DNA of 64,000 bases from Tenrec ecaudatus (taxonomy: Eukaryota > Chordata > Mammalia > Afrosoricida > Tenrecidae). Shown in pieces: positions 1 to 11,279 of this stretch. The translations under genes and the position numbers were made by a program. Numbering within the stretch: the stretch's first letter is position 1; each line of letters starts with the position of its first letter. The stretch is taken from assembly GCF_050624435.1 (NCBI RefSeq), contig NC_134531.1:255950812-256014811 (forward strand). Reading direction: 5' to 3'. Under the pieces are notes generated by a model. It was not told the DNA's origin, searched no databases, and saw nothing but the letters and a program-made list of their open reading frames with translations.

Positions 1-319
1 TGGTGGGTCACAACTTATTCATTTCTAAGATTGAAAACACCAAGATAGATACAGCAACATGCACTTTTGGAAAAATGATATCAAGGAACACCAACCCCCG
101 CGCCACCCCCCCAAAAAAGAGGGAATTTTGAAGAATTTCTTGGCCTTCTGGCAAGGAAGAACTCTCCTTTCAAGAGATTTAGGAATGTCCCTAACAAAAA
201 TCCTGTGAGAATTTAGCCTACTGGCCCAGTCCCACGGTTAAAAAAACTATTCTTTTTCATGGGAATTGCATTTTCACCTTTGGGGAAAAAATATCAGTTG
301 TCTATAAGCATATACTATA

Positions 320-358
320 GGTTTTGCTAAGAGTCAGAATTGACTTGATGGCAGTGAT
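320..358 (+). repeat. AfroSINE 3'-tail fragment
   Basis: A short stretch reading 'gagtcagaattgacttgatgg' in outline matches the conserved tail shared by afrotherian SINEs and the RTE LINE in this window. Only the tail is present, so it could come from either family. Confidence 0.45.
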
Positions 359-428
359 GTGTGTGAAATTAAAATGGGAATGGCCATATGTCTGAATTCT
401 CTATTCTTTTCACATGATCCATTTGTCT

Positions 429-501
429 AACTTTATACCAATGACACTATATATAACTTTATACCAATGACACTATATATAACTTTATACCAATGACACT
501 A
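429..501. repeat. 26-bp minisatellite, about 2.8 copies
   Basis: The unit begins at 429, 455 and 481 with 'aactttataccaatgacact' followed by 'atatat'. The copies are identical over their overlap, which implies a recent expansion or homogenisation by slippage. No gene is nearby. Confidence 0.93.
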
Positions 502-1009
502 CTTCCTGAGCGCCATAGCTTTAAGGCATGTCTCAAAAATTGGGTGTATGAGTCCTCTAACTGTATTCTTCTTTTTCAAATTGGTTTGGCTATTACATGT
601 CCGATGCTTTTTTGAATATATTTAGAAAGAACTAACATATCTTTGTGAATTATTTTCTAAGCTTTTGATTGGAATTTCCGAATGTTTGCTGGAAGAAAAC
701 CTTATTATGTCAAGAAGAGTATTCTGACATAAATAATTAATTGATCCTGAACATCAGGCAGAGAGAAAGATAAAGTTAAAGAAAAGGAGACACAGACGAG
801 CAATTTTGTTATTCATAGGGCTCAGAGTACATTTCGATTATTTTACTGCCAAAGTTAAATGAATACCAAAGAAGGACAGGAGTCAAGGGCTACGGAAGGC
901 AGAGTAGCCATGGCTTCAGACCCACGAAGGAGAAGGATCTGAGTTGTCAAACTAGCTAAACCCCCTATGAAACTTGCCGGTTGAACTTGAGGGAAATCTG
1001 GAATGTGTC
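502..1009. other. Unassigned non-coding stretch
   Basis: AT-rich sequence without a convincing reading frame or recognisable repeat. It separates the minisatellite from the RTE fragment. Confidence 0.5.
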
Positions 1010-1453
1010 ATCTAGGCAGGATTGGTAACACTGCATGGCACTGTAACACCCTCATCAGCATGGCTGGGTTTGAGCTCAGTGTTATAACCACTGTGTGAGT
1101 CTCTGTCACTGAAATGTTTCCTCTTGTGTTTGCAGACCAGATGCTGTGCCCAGCACAAGGGGGTCTGACTCTGATACCATGTCCACAGAGGCAAAGGAAG
1201 TTTTGCCATCTTTCCTTTCAAGGAATTGTCTGTTTGTACTTCTTTCATGACAAATTCATTCATCTGGAAGTCCATGATCATTTAACAGTCTTCACTAACA
1301 CTCCAATTCAGAGGCAATGATCCTTCAGTTTTTCTTACTCATTGCCCAGCTCCTGTTTTCATAGAAGTCAGTGGAAACTATCATGCCTTAGTCCAACACA
1401 AAGTCCATGTTTGCTTTTTTTTTAACACTTTAAAGAGGTCTTCTTCAGTAGAT
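1010..1453 (-). mobile_element. RTE (BovB-like) LINE 3' fragment
   Basis: Read on the + strand this is the complement of the RTE 3' coding part. Landmarks are 'cagtggcactgtaacaccctc'-type tail sequence near 1035, 'aattcagaggcaatgatcc' near 1305, and 'aacactttaaagaggtcttc' at about 1424-1443. The same landmarks recur in the larger minus-strand copy at 47122-48930. Frameshifts and stops are dense, so it is non-functional. It ends against the SINE at 1457. Confidence 0.75.
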
Positions 1454-1456
1454 TAG

Positions 1457-1576
1457 GATCCCTGGTGACATAGTGATTATCCACTTGGTTGAAATCTGCA
1501 AGGCAAATGATTTGAAATGACCAATGGCTCCTCAGGAGATAGACAGGGCTTTCTACTGTCCTAAATAGTTACCATC
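1457..1576 (+). repeat. AfroSINE, 5' half (split copy)
   Basis: The head 'atccctggtgacatagtgattat' and the middle 'ggctttctactgtcctaaatag' follow the tRNA-derived AfroSINE layout. The copy is interrupted at 'agttaccatc' by an L1 insertion and resumes at 2414. The two halves together make one full SINE. Confidence 0.8.
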
Positions 1577-1808
1577 AGTGTACAACCTCTGCCCTATCCA
1601 GTCCTGCAAGGTAGAATTCGGATCATGGTAGTTGGTGGGAGGAAACATCCAGGATCTGGGGGAAAGCTGTGTTCTTCATCGGTTCTGCATCGCACCCTGA
1701 CTGACCCATCTTCTCTCCTCAACCCCTCTATAAGGGGATCTCCAGTGGCCAACAAATGGGCCCTGGGTCTCCACTCTGAACTTCCCCCTTCATTCACTAT
1801 GGTATGAT

Positions 1809-1839
<31 letters not shown>

Positions 1840-2413
1840 TATATATATATGGTGTATATGGGAGCTGGAGGCACAGGGAATCCAGGGTGGATGATACCTT
1901 CAGGACCAGGGGTGTGAGGGGCGAGGCTGGGAGAGTAGAAGGTGAGTGGGTTGGAAAGGGGGAACTGATTACAAGGATCCACATGTGACCTCCTCTCTGG
2001 GAGACGGACGGCAGAGAAGGGGTGGGGCGGGGGGAAGACTCCGGATAGGGCAAGATATGACAAAATAACAATCTATAAATTATCAAGGGCTCATGAGGAA
2101 GGGGTACATCCGAGAGGGAGGAAAAAAAAGAAAAAAGGACCTGATGCAAAGGGCTTAACTGGAGAGCAAATGCTTTGAAAATGATTAGGGCAAAGAATGT
2201 ATGGATGTGCTTTATACAATTGATGTATGTATATGTATGGCTTGTGATAAGAGTTGTATGAGCCCCTAATAAAATGTAAAAAAAGAAAGAAAGAAAATGA
2301 TGAGGGCAAAGAATGTACAGATGTTTTTTATACACTTGATGTATGTATATGTATGGATTGTGATAATAGTTGTATGAGCCCCTAATAAAATCGTTTTTTT
2401 TTTTTTTAAAAAG
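1577..2413 (+). mobile_element. 5'-inverted (twin-primed) L1 3' UTR insertion
   Basis: 1577-1845 is L1 3' UTR in reverse orientation and 1846-2413 is the adjoining 3' UTR in forward orientation, ending in a poly(A) tract. The element coordinates on the two sides are contiguous when compared with the long L1 at 40600-41366. A 10-bp duplication 'agttaccatc' flanks it (1567-1576 and 2414-2423). The forward part carries the duplicated 3' terminus with poly(A) signals at 2268-2273 and 2384-2389. A (CA)n/(TA)n tract sits at the internal junction. Confidence 0.88.
1809..1850. repeat. (CA)n followed by (TA)n microsatellite
   Basis: Simple dinucleotide tract inside the inverted L1. It lies where the related L1 copies at 40530-40570 and 54860-54930 also have a TG/TA tract, so it belongs to the element. 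Confidence 0.9.
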
Positions 2414-2570
2414 AGTTACCATCTCAGAAATTCACGGGATAGCTTTGTCCTGAGTAAAGAAGCATGCCTGTGGTCGGATTCCTCCCTTGGAGAGGGAGTC
2501 TTAATTGGGGAGCTACGTTTGCTGAGTCAGAACCAGCTCAATGGTACCTAACACCAACAATAGGTTTGCT
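2414..2570 (+). repeat. AfroSINE, 3' half (split copy)
   Basis: It resumes the SINE interrupted at 1576, starting with the duplicated target 'agttaccatc' and ending near 'gtcagaaccagctcaatgg' and an 'aacaccaacaa' tail. Confidence 0.75.
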
Positions 2571-2666
2571 AAGAAAGGTTCAGAGCTGACCATCTTCAGC
2601 CGGAGGTTGATGGTGCAGTGATGTGCCCTAAGAAAATGTATCCTCTGGGTTAAACTATCTTAGTAA

Positions 2667-3126
2667 TGTTAGGTAGCTTAGCCTAGGGATTGGGATGTCC
2701 ATTAACCCATGCCCAGGAGAGCCAGCATAGGACAAAGCTGGATTTTCCTGCCGGTGGGCACGGATGGGCGTTAAACCTGGAGCAGCTCACCTGGGCCAGG
2801 ACCGACCTGGGGTCATTCACCACACCTCGCCGGGAATCCTTGAAAAGGCAGGAACCGAGAGGGAGAGGGTCTTGTCTTTCTTTGCCTTTGTCTGTCTTTT
2901 CGTCTTTTTAGGAGGAAACTTGGGAGAGAGGTCTTTGCGTGACCCTGAGAAGTCTCTGCCAGGCCGGAAGGTCAAAAGGAATCCTATGGGTGCTGCGTAA
3001 AACCTGAAGCTTCTTTTAACTCTCATTAAATTCACTTGAATCACGAGCCCGGCTCCAGCGTGAAGTCTTTCTCGTGCAGAGTCAAGGACCGAGGTTGGAA
3101 TCTAGCCCGGAGAGAGAGACCTTACA
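2667..3126 (+). mobile_element. Solo LTR, ERV1-like (460 bp)
   Basis: Starts TGTTAGGTAGC and ends CCTTACA, so it has the TG...CA termini of a retroviral LTR. A perfect 4-bp duplication GTAA flanks it (2663-2666 and 3127-3130), a size typical of class I (gamma-type) endogenous retroviruses. It is GC-richer than its surroundings and has an ATTAAA-type poly(A) signal near 3025. A second copy in reverse orientation lies at 16147-16609. No internal retroviral sequence remains beside it, so it is a recombination-derived solo LTR. Confidence 0.88.
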
Positions 3127-3130
3127 GTAA

Positions 3131-3429
3131 TATTGCTGGTGCAGGGCAGAAGGCAAGAAACTGAAGCCAGAGAGAGAGAAATGCCCGCGGTGTTTCTGAC
3201 CAAAGAACTGTACCCTTAACATTTCTGTTGCAGACTTATACCATATTAGCTTTGAAATAAAAAGTCTAATAATCACTGACTGTGAGTTCTATGTGGTCAT
3301 TGCCATGAATTGTAAAATCTAGCTGAAATGTAGAAAGTACTGTGGGAGGGATAGTTTGTGTTCAAATTAGTAAGAACGGTGGAAGATAGAAGTATATCTG
3401 ATATCAGCAAAATATAAAACAGCTTTGGG
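3131..3429. other. Unassigned non-coding stretch
   Basis: No recognisable repeat or supported coding region between the two LTRs. Confidence 0.5.
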
Positions 3430-4059
3430 CTGATTTTAAGTTTGGGTTTTATGATAGCTTGGTTTATTGTGCCAAGCTGGCCAATAGGAACATGTGGGAT
3501 TAATCAGGTCAAAGTTTGAAGAGCAAAGAGATAAATGGTTCTGTAAAGCCTATCCCTGTCTCTCTTTCTCTCTGGTGCTATAACTACTTCTCTGCGTCAA
3601 CCTGTGTGCAATAGTATCTGTCCCTAGAGCTTGAGGCTCCTTCAAGACCTGCTTCTCCATGCTGCTGCCTACATCTCATGAGCTTAAGGCTGGTGGATCC
3701 TGTCTACTTACATTGCTTGAGTTTGACATCTGGCTTCACTAAGCTCCCAAGCTACTGACTATTGCTGCCCCACCCTGCTGTGCTGCCAGAGGACAGAACC
3801 TGCCTGCTTTGCCCAAGGTAGGACTCACCTGCCTGCTTCTGTGACCTTGGATCTGGCACCTCATGTGAGTTGAAGGACTACCAGTATATTAACTTCCATG
3901 AAAGTGAGTTGAACTGAGCTTCACGGCTGTGTGGACTACTTAATTGTTCGATTCCTTCATGCTGTATAAATCTATATTATATTTCTCTCTATCTATCTTC
4001 TCTCTATCTATAATCATAAGTGTCCTGGTTTTATTTTTCTAGAGAACCTGTCTAACACA
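3430..4059 (+). mobile_element. Solo ERVL-type LTR (MLT2-like)
   Basis: The layout matches ERVL LTRs. An opening 'ttattgtgccaagctggcc' segment is followed by a 'tgtgggattaatcaggtcaaag' segment and a GC-richer middle. A pyrimidine/TA-rich tract follows near 3980-4010, and the end is 'ttctagagaacctgtctaacacag'. Related copies are at 17388, 19072, 52985 and 62030. It is old and diverged; the exact ends are approximate. Confidence 0.65.
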
Positions 4060-4149
4060 GGTCTCCTTTCCCATTTTGAAGTTAGAGGAATCAGACTTCA
4101 TTTTCTTCAACAGTTTTTTAAACTTATTGCCAAATCTTTTGCAACTATG

Positions 4150-5125
4150 TAGCATGGTTAATAAAGGGCAGACTTAACTCTCCAATTAAGACTCACGCTC
4201 ATCTGGGCTCTTAAAGGCTTGCAGGTGAACAAGCAGCTATCTTGCTCAGAAGCAACAAAGCCCACATGGAAGAAGCATACCAGTCTTTGTGACCACAAGG
4301 TGCAGAAGGGGCCAGGTATCAGGCATCAAATAATAAAAACACATATCTTTGTGAGCCCACCTTCCTGACATGATCACTGAAGACAAATGGGTGCATAAGC
4401 AAATGTGGTGAAGAAAGCTGATAGTGCCTGGCTATCAAAAGATATAGCATGTGGGGTCTTAAAGCTTGAAGATAAAAAAGTGGCCATGTAGCTCAGAAAC
4501 AACAAAGCCCACATGGATGAAGCACACCAAATTATGTGACCACGAGGTGTGGAAGGGATCAGGTATCAGGCATCAAAGAACAAAAAATCATATCATTATA
4601 AATGAAAGGGCATGCATAGTGGAGACACAATACCCATCTATAGGTAACGGGACACACCCTTACAGAAGGGTCATGGGGAGAAGACAAGCCAGTCAGCTTT
4701 CAGTGTAGCAACAATGAAACATCAAAATTTTCTCTAATTATTAAATGCATCCTCCCTCCCCTCCCCCCACTATCATGATCTGGCTAGACCAGAGGATGTA
4801 CACTGGTACAGATAGGAACTGGAAACCCAGGGAAGCCAGGACAGATGATCCCTTCAAGACCAGTGGTGAGAGTGACAATACTGGAGGTTGGAGGGAAGAT
4901 GGGGTAGTAAGGGGGAACCGGTTATAAAGATCTACATATAACCTCCTATCTGGGGGTTGGACAACAGAAAAGTGGGTGAAGGAAGATATCTGACAGTCCC
5001 TGGAGAGCAAATATTTTGAGAATGATGAGGGCAATGAATGTACAAATGTGCTTGACACAATGTATGTATGTATGGATTTTGATAAGAGTTGTATGAGCCC
5101 CCAATAAAATGATTTTTTTAAAAAG
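4150..5125 (+). mobile_element. L1 3' UTR fragment (5'-truncated L1)
   Basis: Carries two copies of the module containing 'gtcttaaaggcttg' and 'aacaaagcccacatgg' (about 4205-4275 and 4455-4520), as in the L1 at 40060-40560. The terminal block has poly(A) signal 'ccccaataaaatg' near 5105. This copy has a single 3' terminus, unlike the copies at 1577 and 32449, so it belongs to an earlier subfamily. Confidence 0.8.
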
Positions 5126-6321
5126 GCTCATTCTCTAAGTGAGAATTCTGATCACAGGTATGCAGCTTTACTGACTCTGCTCAAGCGGAAGGTACCACTC
5201 TATTTTCCCTCTTATTTATAATGCGGCTGCTCCTTTGCCAGTTCTCTATCACTTCTTTGGTGTCACAATTTCTGTCCTTCAATTGAGGAGCCTCAATATG
5301 CAGGAATCTCAGGATCCAAGGACACAGGTCCTCCTGGCTCTTACTTGCAATTGTAGTAAGATACCCATTCTTGTAGCTAAGAAAGCTCACTTTATACCCA
5401 GTAGGATGACAAAACTAATTATTCTTTACATTATAACTCCACAATTTTATAATCACAATTAGCACTGTTAATAACCACTCACAAAGAAAATCCACAGTGT
5501 ATCCATATTCCCTCCCTCCTCCCGTTTTCAGATAGTGGGATACATTCATGGTCCCACTAGTTGTTTGGTGGGAATTACAAAGATTACGGCTAAGAGCGCA
5601 ATCATAAAAAGTCACTGCAATCCACATGTTGTTGGTGATAGTGTAGAATGTAGAGGGGGGATGATGCCACGAGATGTCGTGTTGGGTGAAAAGGCAGATG
5701 AGAGTACAACAATAATAAGAACTCATTCTGATTGTCTGAAAATTCACTTCTTCCAAGTTTCAAAGTGTGAAAACTGTATTATATTAGCTATTCCAGACCT
5801 GAAAATAAATTGTATTTGTTAATAATTAGATGCATAATTATTTAATACATACACTTACATTATCACTGCATTTATCAGTATGTTAATGGGGAGTACTATA
5901 TATATCACATATGCATATATACACATGTATATGCAAGTTATAATTTCATGACATATAGCTAAATACTAAATTGAAGGGTAAAACACAATTAATTAGTTAT
6001 AAAATCCATACAAACCACAGCAGTTAATTATTTAACTATATTTAATAGTCATATCAGAGAGTAAAATAATTTTTTAAAGCAGATAATTACCTATCTTATT
6101 CCACTGTATGAGACTATAATTGTATACTACATTATTACAACAATAGTATTGTTATAGTATTATAATTACATATATAGATTACAATAGTTGTGTATTCACC
6201 TATAAATAAAATTATCATTCTTATATGTTGTATATATTTATATTTTATAATACATATATACTTTATAATAAATATAAGTAGAAAACTTGTAATAATTTCA
6301 TTTTCATGATATATGTGTAAT
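5126..6321. other. Unassigned AT-rich region
   Basis: 5130-5820 has mixed composition and resembles a decayed repeat I cannot name. 5820-6320 is strongly AT-rich with short TA runs. The short open frames lack any recognisable motif. Confidence 0.5.
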
Positions 6322-6370
6322 TAGAGGAGCCTGGTGGGGCAGTGGTTATGCTTTGGGCTAAGAATCATAG
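6322..6370 (+). repeat. AfroSINE head fragment
   Basis: 'gaggagcctggtggggcagtgg' is the A-box-containing head of the SINE; the rest is missing. Confidence 0.6.
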
Positions 6371-6656
6371 ACACACATATATACACTACTATAATATTGC
6401 TGTTTTAATATATGAGAACTTCAAAAAGTCATGAAAAATATAATTTCTACCTAATTTTTTTAAGATCCTCATATATGGATATAATACTTACCTATAAATT
6501 AAAGCCCCTTGTATATATACTTTTATTTTTAGGTAAACATGCATATCCTCATGTATATTTTTTCAATATATACTAGAATGCCTTGACCACATACTTTGAA
6601 CATATGAAAAACCATCGTTAATTGTTTTATACAATTTGACTTTATTAAGAATTCTG

Positions 6657-6835
6657 TAAAGAGACGTGGTGGCTTTCTGGTTTATGAGTTTGGCTGCTAA
6701 CAGCCAGGTCAGCAGTTCAAACCCACCAGCTGTTGGGAGCAGAAAGATGAGATTATTGGCCTCAGAAATTATCTATAGGGGCACTGTGATTTGGAACTCA
6801 CTTGATGGTACTTAACAAAAACAACATTAGTAAGA
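6657..6835 (+). repeat. AfroSINE, full length
   Basis: Head 'gagacgtggtggctttctgg', B-box-like 'gtcagcagttcaaacccacc', centre 'agaaagatgagattattggc', and tail 'gaactcacttgatggtac' followed by an A-rich end. The order is that of the tRNA-derived afrotherian SINE. Confidence 0.75.
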
Positions 6836-7615
6836 TTTGACTCCACAGCAGTGAGTGACTAAATGACTCTGTGAGTTAAAAAATAAGAATGATAATTAAT
6901 TTATAGTAGAAGTAGATGTAGCAGGAGCAACTGACCTGACGATCCTGGAGTGTATTAAAGGAAAGATGTTAAGTAATTTTAATGTTGAAATGAAAATTCA
7001 GTTTTCTGTGGAAAACCTTAGAAGTTATTTAGCAAATGAATTCTATAGTCCATGACAATGATATCATGGGCTGGAAGGGAGTAGAGCAAGACTAATCCCT
7101 TTATATCAGTGCTACTTCACCTTAATTGCTAGTGTATGTAATGATGGGGGGGGAGCAAGACAATAAAAATAATTTATTTATACCTTTCTTAATAAAAATC
7201 TCTAGTGATGTGAAATCAAGAAATATTTAAAGTTTGATCAATGTTATGTCATATTAAGAGTCAAAAACAGAGAATAAATATAGATGCTAACAGTACATTC
7301 TAGCTTCACTAAGTACCTGGATTCCACTGCACCTACTTGCAGTCATCAAATTTACAGACCCAAATGTATCTGAGCATTAATTTTTCATCAGTAAAAATAT
7401 GACATGATATTTATGGAGCTCTATGAAACTTTCCAGGTCAGAATTCCCACGAATGTAGATCTGACTTAAAATTAGAGAGTATTATCCTATTGAAGAACAC
7501 CCTCACTGTAGCGTGTTGCAGCCAGATTAATGGTATCCTGTATCATTCAAATGAGTTCCTGATTAAAAGTGAAACCTAGGTAACTATGCTTCTTCCATGA
7601 TCTGATCGCGTCACT
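6836..7615. other. Unassigned AT-rich region
   Basis: No supported coding region or nameable repeat. A short G run occurs at about 7146-7153. Confidence 0.5.
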
Positions 7616-7780
7616 GCGGCTGTGATTGCTGTTGTGTCACTGTTGTTAGTATCACTTGGACCCACTCATAATAGCCTTGGGTAGAACAGATCAACACACT
7701 GTACCGTCAGCAATTTCTCCACGATATTTGGTATAGTTTGGTCCATTGATTCTGCTGTAGGGGTGATTCATTTGATCAAG
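7616..7780 (-). repeat. RTE 3' end or AfroSINE-related fragment
   Basis: 'gttgttagtatcacttggaccc' and 'actcataatagccttgggtag' align with the RTE 3' terminal sequence seen at 47122 and 50237. A downstream 'ttctgctgta' part follows. Diverged. Confidence 0.5.
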
Positions 7781-8215
7781 TGTGTAGGGATTAAATTGTG
7801 TTCCCCTCCCTCTCCCAAACAGTGCTGTAAATCCTAAACCCCACACCTGTGATGATAATTCGACTGGAAACAGTTTTGTTTTCCCCCCATTTTAATGAAG
7901 CAACACTGGTGTAAGGTGTGTCTCACTAATATAAACAAGCCGATTGAGCAAACAACAAGCAGAGACTAGGGAAATAAATGCCAGGTCGCATTTGATCGCT
8001 AAACAATCAGGACCCCAAAGGTGCAAAGAGAAGGATTTGCACCAGAGACCCACAAGAGAAAAACATTTGCCTTGAGCTGGCGTCTGAAATTGAATTTGGC
8101 TGTGTATCCTGCAGCCAAAGAGAAGTTTGAGAAAAGAAATAAGTCTGTTAAAGTTTCTCTCTTGTGATATTTTTGTTAAAGCCCTACTCAACAGGCAAGT
8201 TGTCACTGACCTACT
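7781..8215 (+). mobile_element. Solo MaLR-type (MLT1-like) LTR
   Basis: Opens with 'gggattaaattgtgttcccc' and 'gtgctgtaaatcctaaacccc'. A middle with 'gaaataaatgcc' follows, and the end has 'gtctgttaaagtttctctcttgtgatatttttgttaaagcc' in outline. This order is characteristic of ERVL-MaLR LTRs. It is heavily mutated, with no internal part nearby. Confidence 0.6.
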
Positions 8216-10204
8216 TTATGAAGCACGATGACCTTTCATGACCTGGGCTCTTTTGTGTAGACATATGCAAAATACACACAAAGATATGCTGTCCTTGCCA
8301 CGTCTAAGGGGCCGTCTAGTTACACTGTGTCTTCCTTAACTCGTCAAACGTGTGCGCGTCTGATGCTCCTCTAGAAGGAATTCAGATCACTCAGAGGTCT
8401 GAGGCGCTGATAAGGAAAATTCCATTGTTTGCCAAATTATCCATGTATTATTTCACTGTAATTACATTTTTATTAGCATCGATGTTGAAATATATACAGT
8501 ATTCACATACATTTTCCATTGTTAGAGTGTGTTCTTAGACTGTGTAAGAGAACAGTGTTCCATACAGAATGCAATGGCCGATATTTTATTAATTTTCTCT
8601 TTTTTTATGTAGAATCCAGGCCTTTATTATGAGCTCCTCTGATGTATTCAGACTTCAGAAATTGGTCATTTGCTCCACCCAGAGATAGAATTTTTGTATT
8701 TCAATGCTCTTTGTTTCTATAGCCAAGCACCAAACAGTGATAATGCCCATACGTCCTTGGAAACTTTCTAAACTTATACCTGACATCTTTATTCATGATT
8801 CAGTATGGGTGAGTCTTGATGGACAACTTTTTTTAAAAAAGAGAAATATAAAAATTCCAGAATATATGGTGTTGAAATTAGAATAATATTCTCAGACACT
8901 TTTACTCAATTCACTCATTGAAGAAATACAATACATTTCAGATTTAAGTAGGAAATGATAAAAGTTTTAGTGCTCCTGCAGAAAGTGCAAAATAACTATG
9001 ATATGAATTAGCATTAGCTTTTCACAGTGTTCATTATCTGAACACAGAGATTTGAAAATAACATACTATGCACAGCATTTTCTTCACAGAACAAATTTTC
9101 ATTTCTCAACATATATTTTATAACTATCTTAAAATATATGCTTAAAATATATGTTTGAGAGGATTATTTTAAAATAAGATGTCCTCCAAATGATTAACTG
9201 TAATCAACACACATAAAGTGTTTCAGACTTTAGGATGGCTTGACTTCATTTTCCAAACCTTTCATTTTTTTTTCAGAGATGACTGAGTTTCATTTTAATA
9301 TGATGGCAATTTTCTTGATTGAAACAATGTCATTTGTGATACTAAAATAGGAATATATTTTATTCAGGAGGATACGACTTGCATCTTCTTATCTTTTGGT
9401 GTCCATTATAGTCAGACTCACTGGTGCCGCCATTTATAAAATATTTATCAACTTAAAAAGCAAATTCTGAATGACCATTAATTGAAATTGTACATAAAAA
9501 TTTTTAAGGTAGGTATTAACCCTCTAAGTAGAAATAAGGTAATAAGCAAGGAAAAATTATGTGGTTTTTTTTCAAAATTGTGTGCCAATGAGCTATTTAA
9601 TTAATTAAAACTGACAAGTATATTAAACTGAGGACATTTTCATAAATGCAATTAAAATTGGAATTTTATAATAAAAGTTAGTTTTGAAAAATCAAATAAA
9701 TATTTTCATATATAAAAAGGCTACCATATGTTCAGGATTTAATACAAATCAGCTCAGGTTGTGTATGCATAACTAGAACACATAAGGGTGTGCCATAAAC
9801 TGGAGGAGCACCAGAGACTGTGATTCAGTAATGCGAGGAGTCAGGTAGAAGAAAGCAATGAAGGGTGCCAATGGGAAGCAGGTAAATTCAGAGAGGTATC
9901 CAAACCAAGAATTCTAGAAGTCTGAGCAATGATCCATCAAAACACCTCACCAAGAGATTTTGATCAATAGAGGTAAGAAACAATGGAATTTGAAAATTAG
10001 ATGGAGAGGATTGAAGATACGAAACTAATTTTGACACAATTTTATGGACTTGTAACTTACATATATGTTAGTGGTTTAAGTATATGAAAAAGAGTTGTGC
10101 AGTAATTTCAACAATCAGTTCTGAAATGTTTTATGCACTCCTGCATCTGTTGTTATTAGCAACTACTATCCTCTCAACCTCACCTGGTGTAAACCCAGGG
10201 AATT
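8216..10204. other. Unassigned AT-rich region
   Basis: Single-copy-like sequence. The open frames at 8350-8538 and 8704-8886 are short and have no motif I recognise; I treat them as chance. Confidence 0.5.
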
Positions 10205-10335
10205 ATTGATCTAGTGTCTATTGGTTTACATATCCTGGATTTCATATAAGGAGAATAATTTTAAAATATCAAGAACAATAAAATAAAACATAGAAAATCC
10301 GATTCAAAAGTATAAAGTAATAAAAATTAGAACAA
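10205..10335 (+). repeat. Low-copy repeat fragment (old L1 3' UTR-like)
   Basis: 'ttacatatcctggatttcatat' followed by A-rich 'gaacaataaaataaaacatag' resembles the segment at 54295-54437. Probably an old L1 3' UTR piece. Assignment is tentative. Confidence 0.3.
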
Positions 10336-10604
10336 GTTGAAAATGAGTTGAATGGAAAAGTAATTTTCAATATATTAAATTTAAACCAACCCACACTTGC
10401 AATAATTCACTTTCCAATTCATTCTGTCTGGGCATGAGTATCCACTCCTCTTTTCAATGGTCTAAGATAATTCAATACAGGCTTAACTAATGTGGGGACT
10501 CTGCAAATGGATTTTGGATTTTCACTGCAAAGTGGCTGTTCAGAATTTAAATTCTAATACCATTCCCTCCTCTGATCTTGGGTTTTTCCTTTCAAAGTCC
10601 TCAG

Positions 10605-10780
10605 AGCATAATGGCTAGTGTGCCTCTTTCATGTGAACATAGCAGGTACCTCACTGAGATAGCTGCCTGTTTAAGAGAAGCCTCTAAGACTGAGCTTTAT
10701 TCTTTCTGATAGCCTAGCACCATCTGATTTCTTCACCATATTCGGCTCTAGCACCCATCTCATCATCAGTGATCACTGAG
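10605..10780 (-). mobile_element. L1 3' UTR fragment (diverged)
   Basis: The + strand reads as the complement of the L1 3' UTR module at 40060-40200, for example 'gatagcctagcaccatctga' and 'ttcttcaccatattcgg'. Possibly the 3' part of the ORF2 fragment beginning at 11280. Confidence 0.55.
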
Positions 10781-10865
10781 TGAGAGCAAATATAGAGCAG
10801 AGACTCTCCAGAAGAACAAATTATTATTAGGTTTGGATTTCCAAATAAGTGTGAGAAGTGTGAGC

Positions 10866-10867
<2 letters not shown>

Positions 10868-10938
<71 letters not shown>
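10868..10938. repeat. (TA)n microsatellite, about 71 bp
   Basis: An essentially perfect alternating AT tract. Confidence 0.97.
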
Positions 10939-10942
<4 letters not shown>

Positions 10943-11279
10943 GTGTGTGAGAGAGCTAATATATATATAATTTTAGAGGTGGCATTATCAGTTTAAAAAA
11001 ATTATGTGAGTGGCATACAGAGGACATTTAGTAAATCATTAGTAATACCCTGGTTCTAGCTAATGATATGTAATTCGAAAGACTAGTGTGAGAAAAAAGG
11101 ACTACATACATTTATAGGAAAGTTTATTAGACTAAGACATGGAAATTTCACTTATACTGGTTAAAAACTTAAGTGACTGACGCTGCTTAAATAAGCAATT
11201 GCATTTAGAAACAAGGCAAAGCATTTCAGTAACATTCACTCATGATATTATAGTATGTGTATGCCCTGATATAGGGGCC
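10939..11279. other. Unassigned non-coding stretch
   Basis: AT-rich. Nothing recognisable apart from a short second TA run near 10960. Confidence 0.5.

Noticed and set aside
2690..3044. Open frames in the GC-rich block
   Set aside because: They lie inside a solo LTR that has a perfect TSD; no gag or env similarity.
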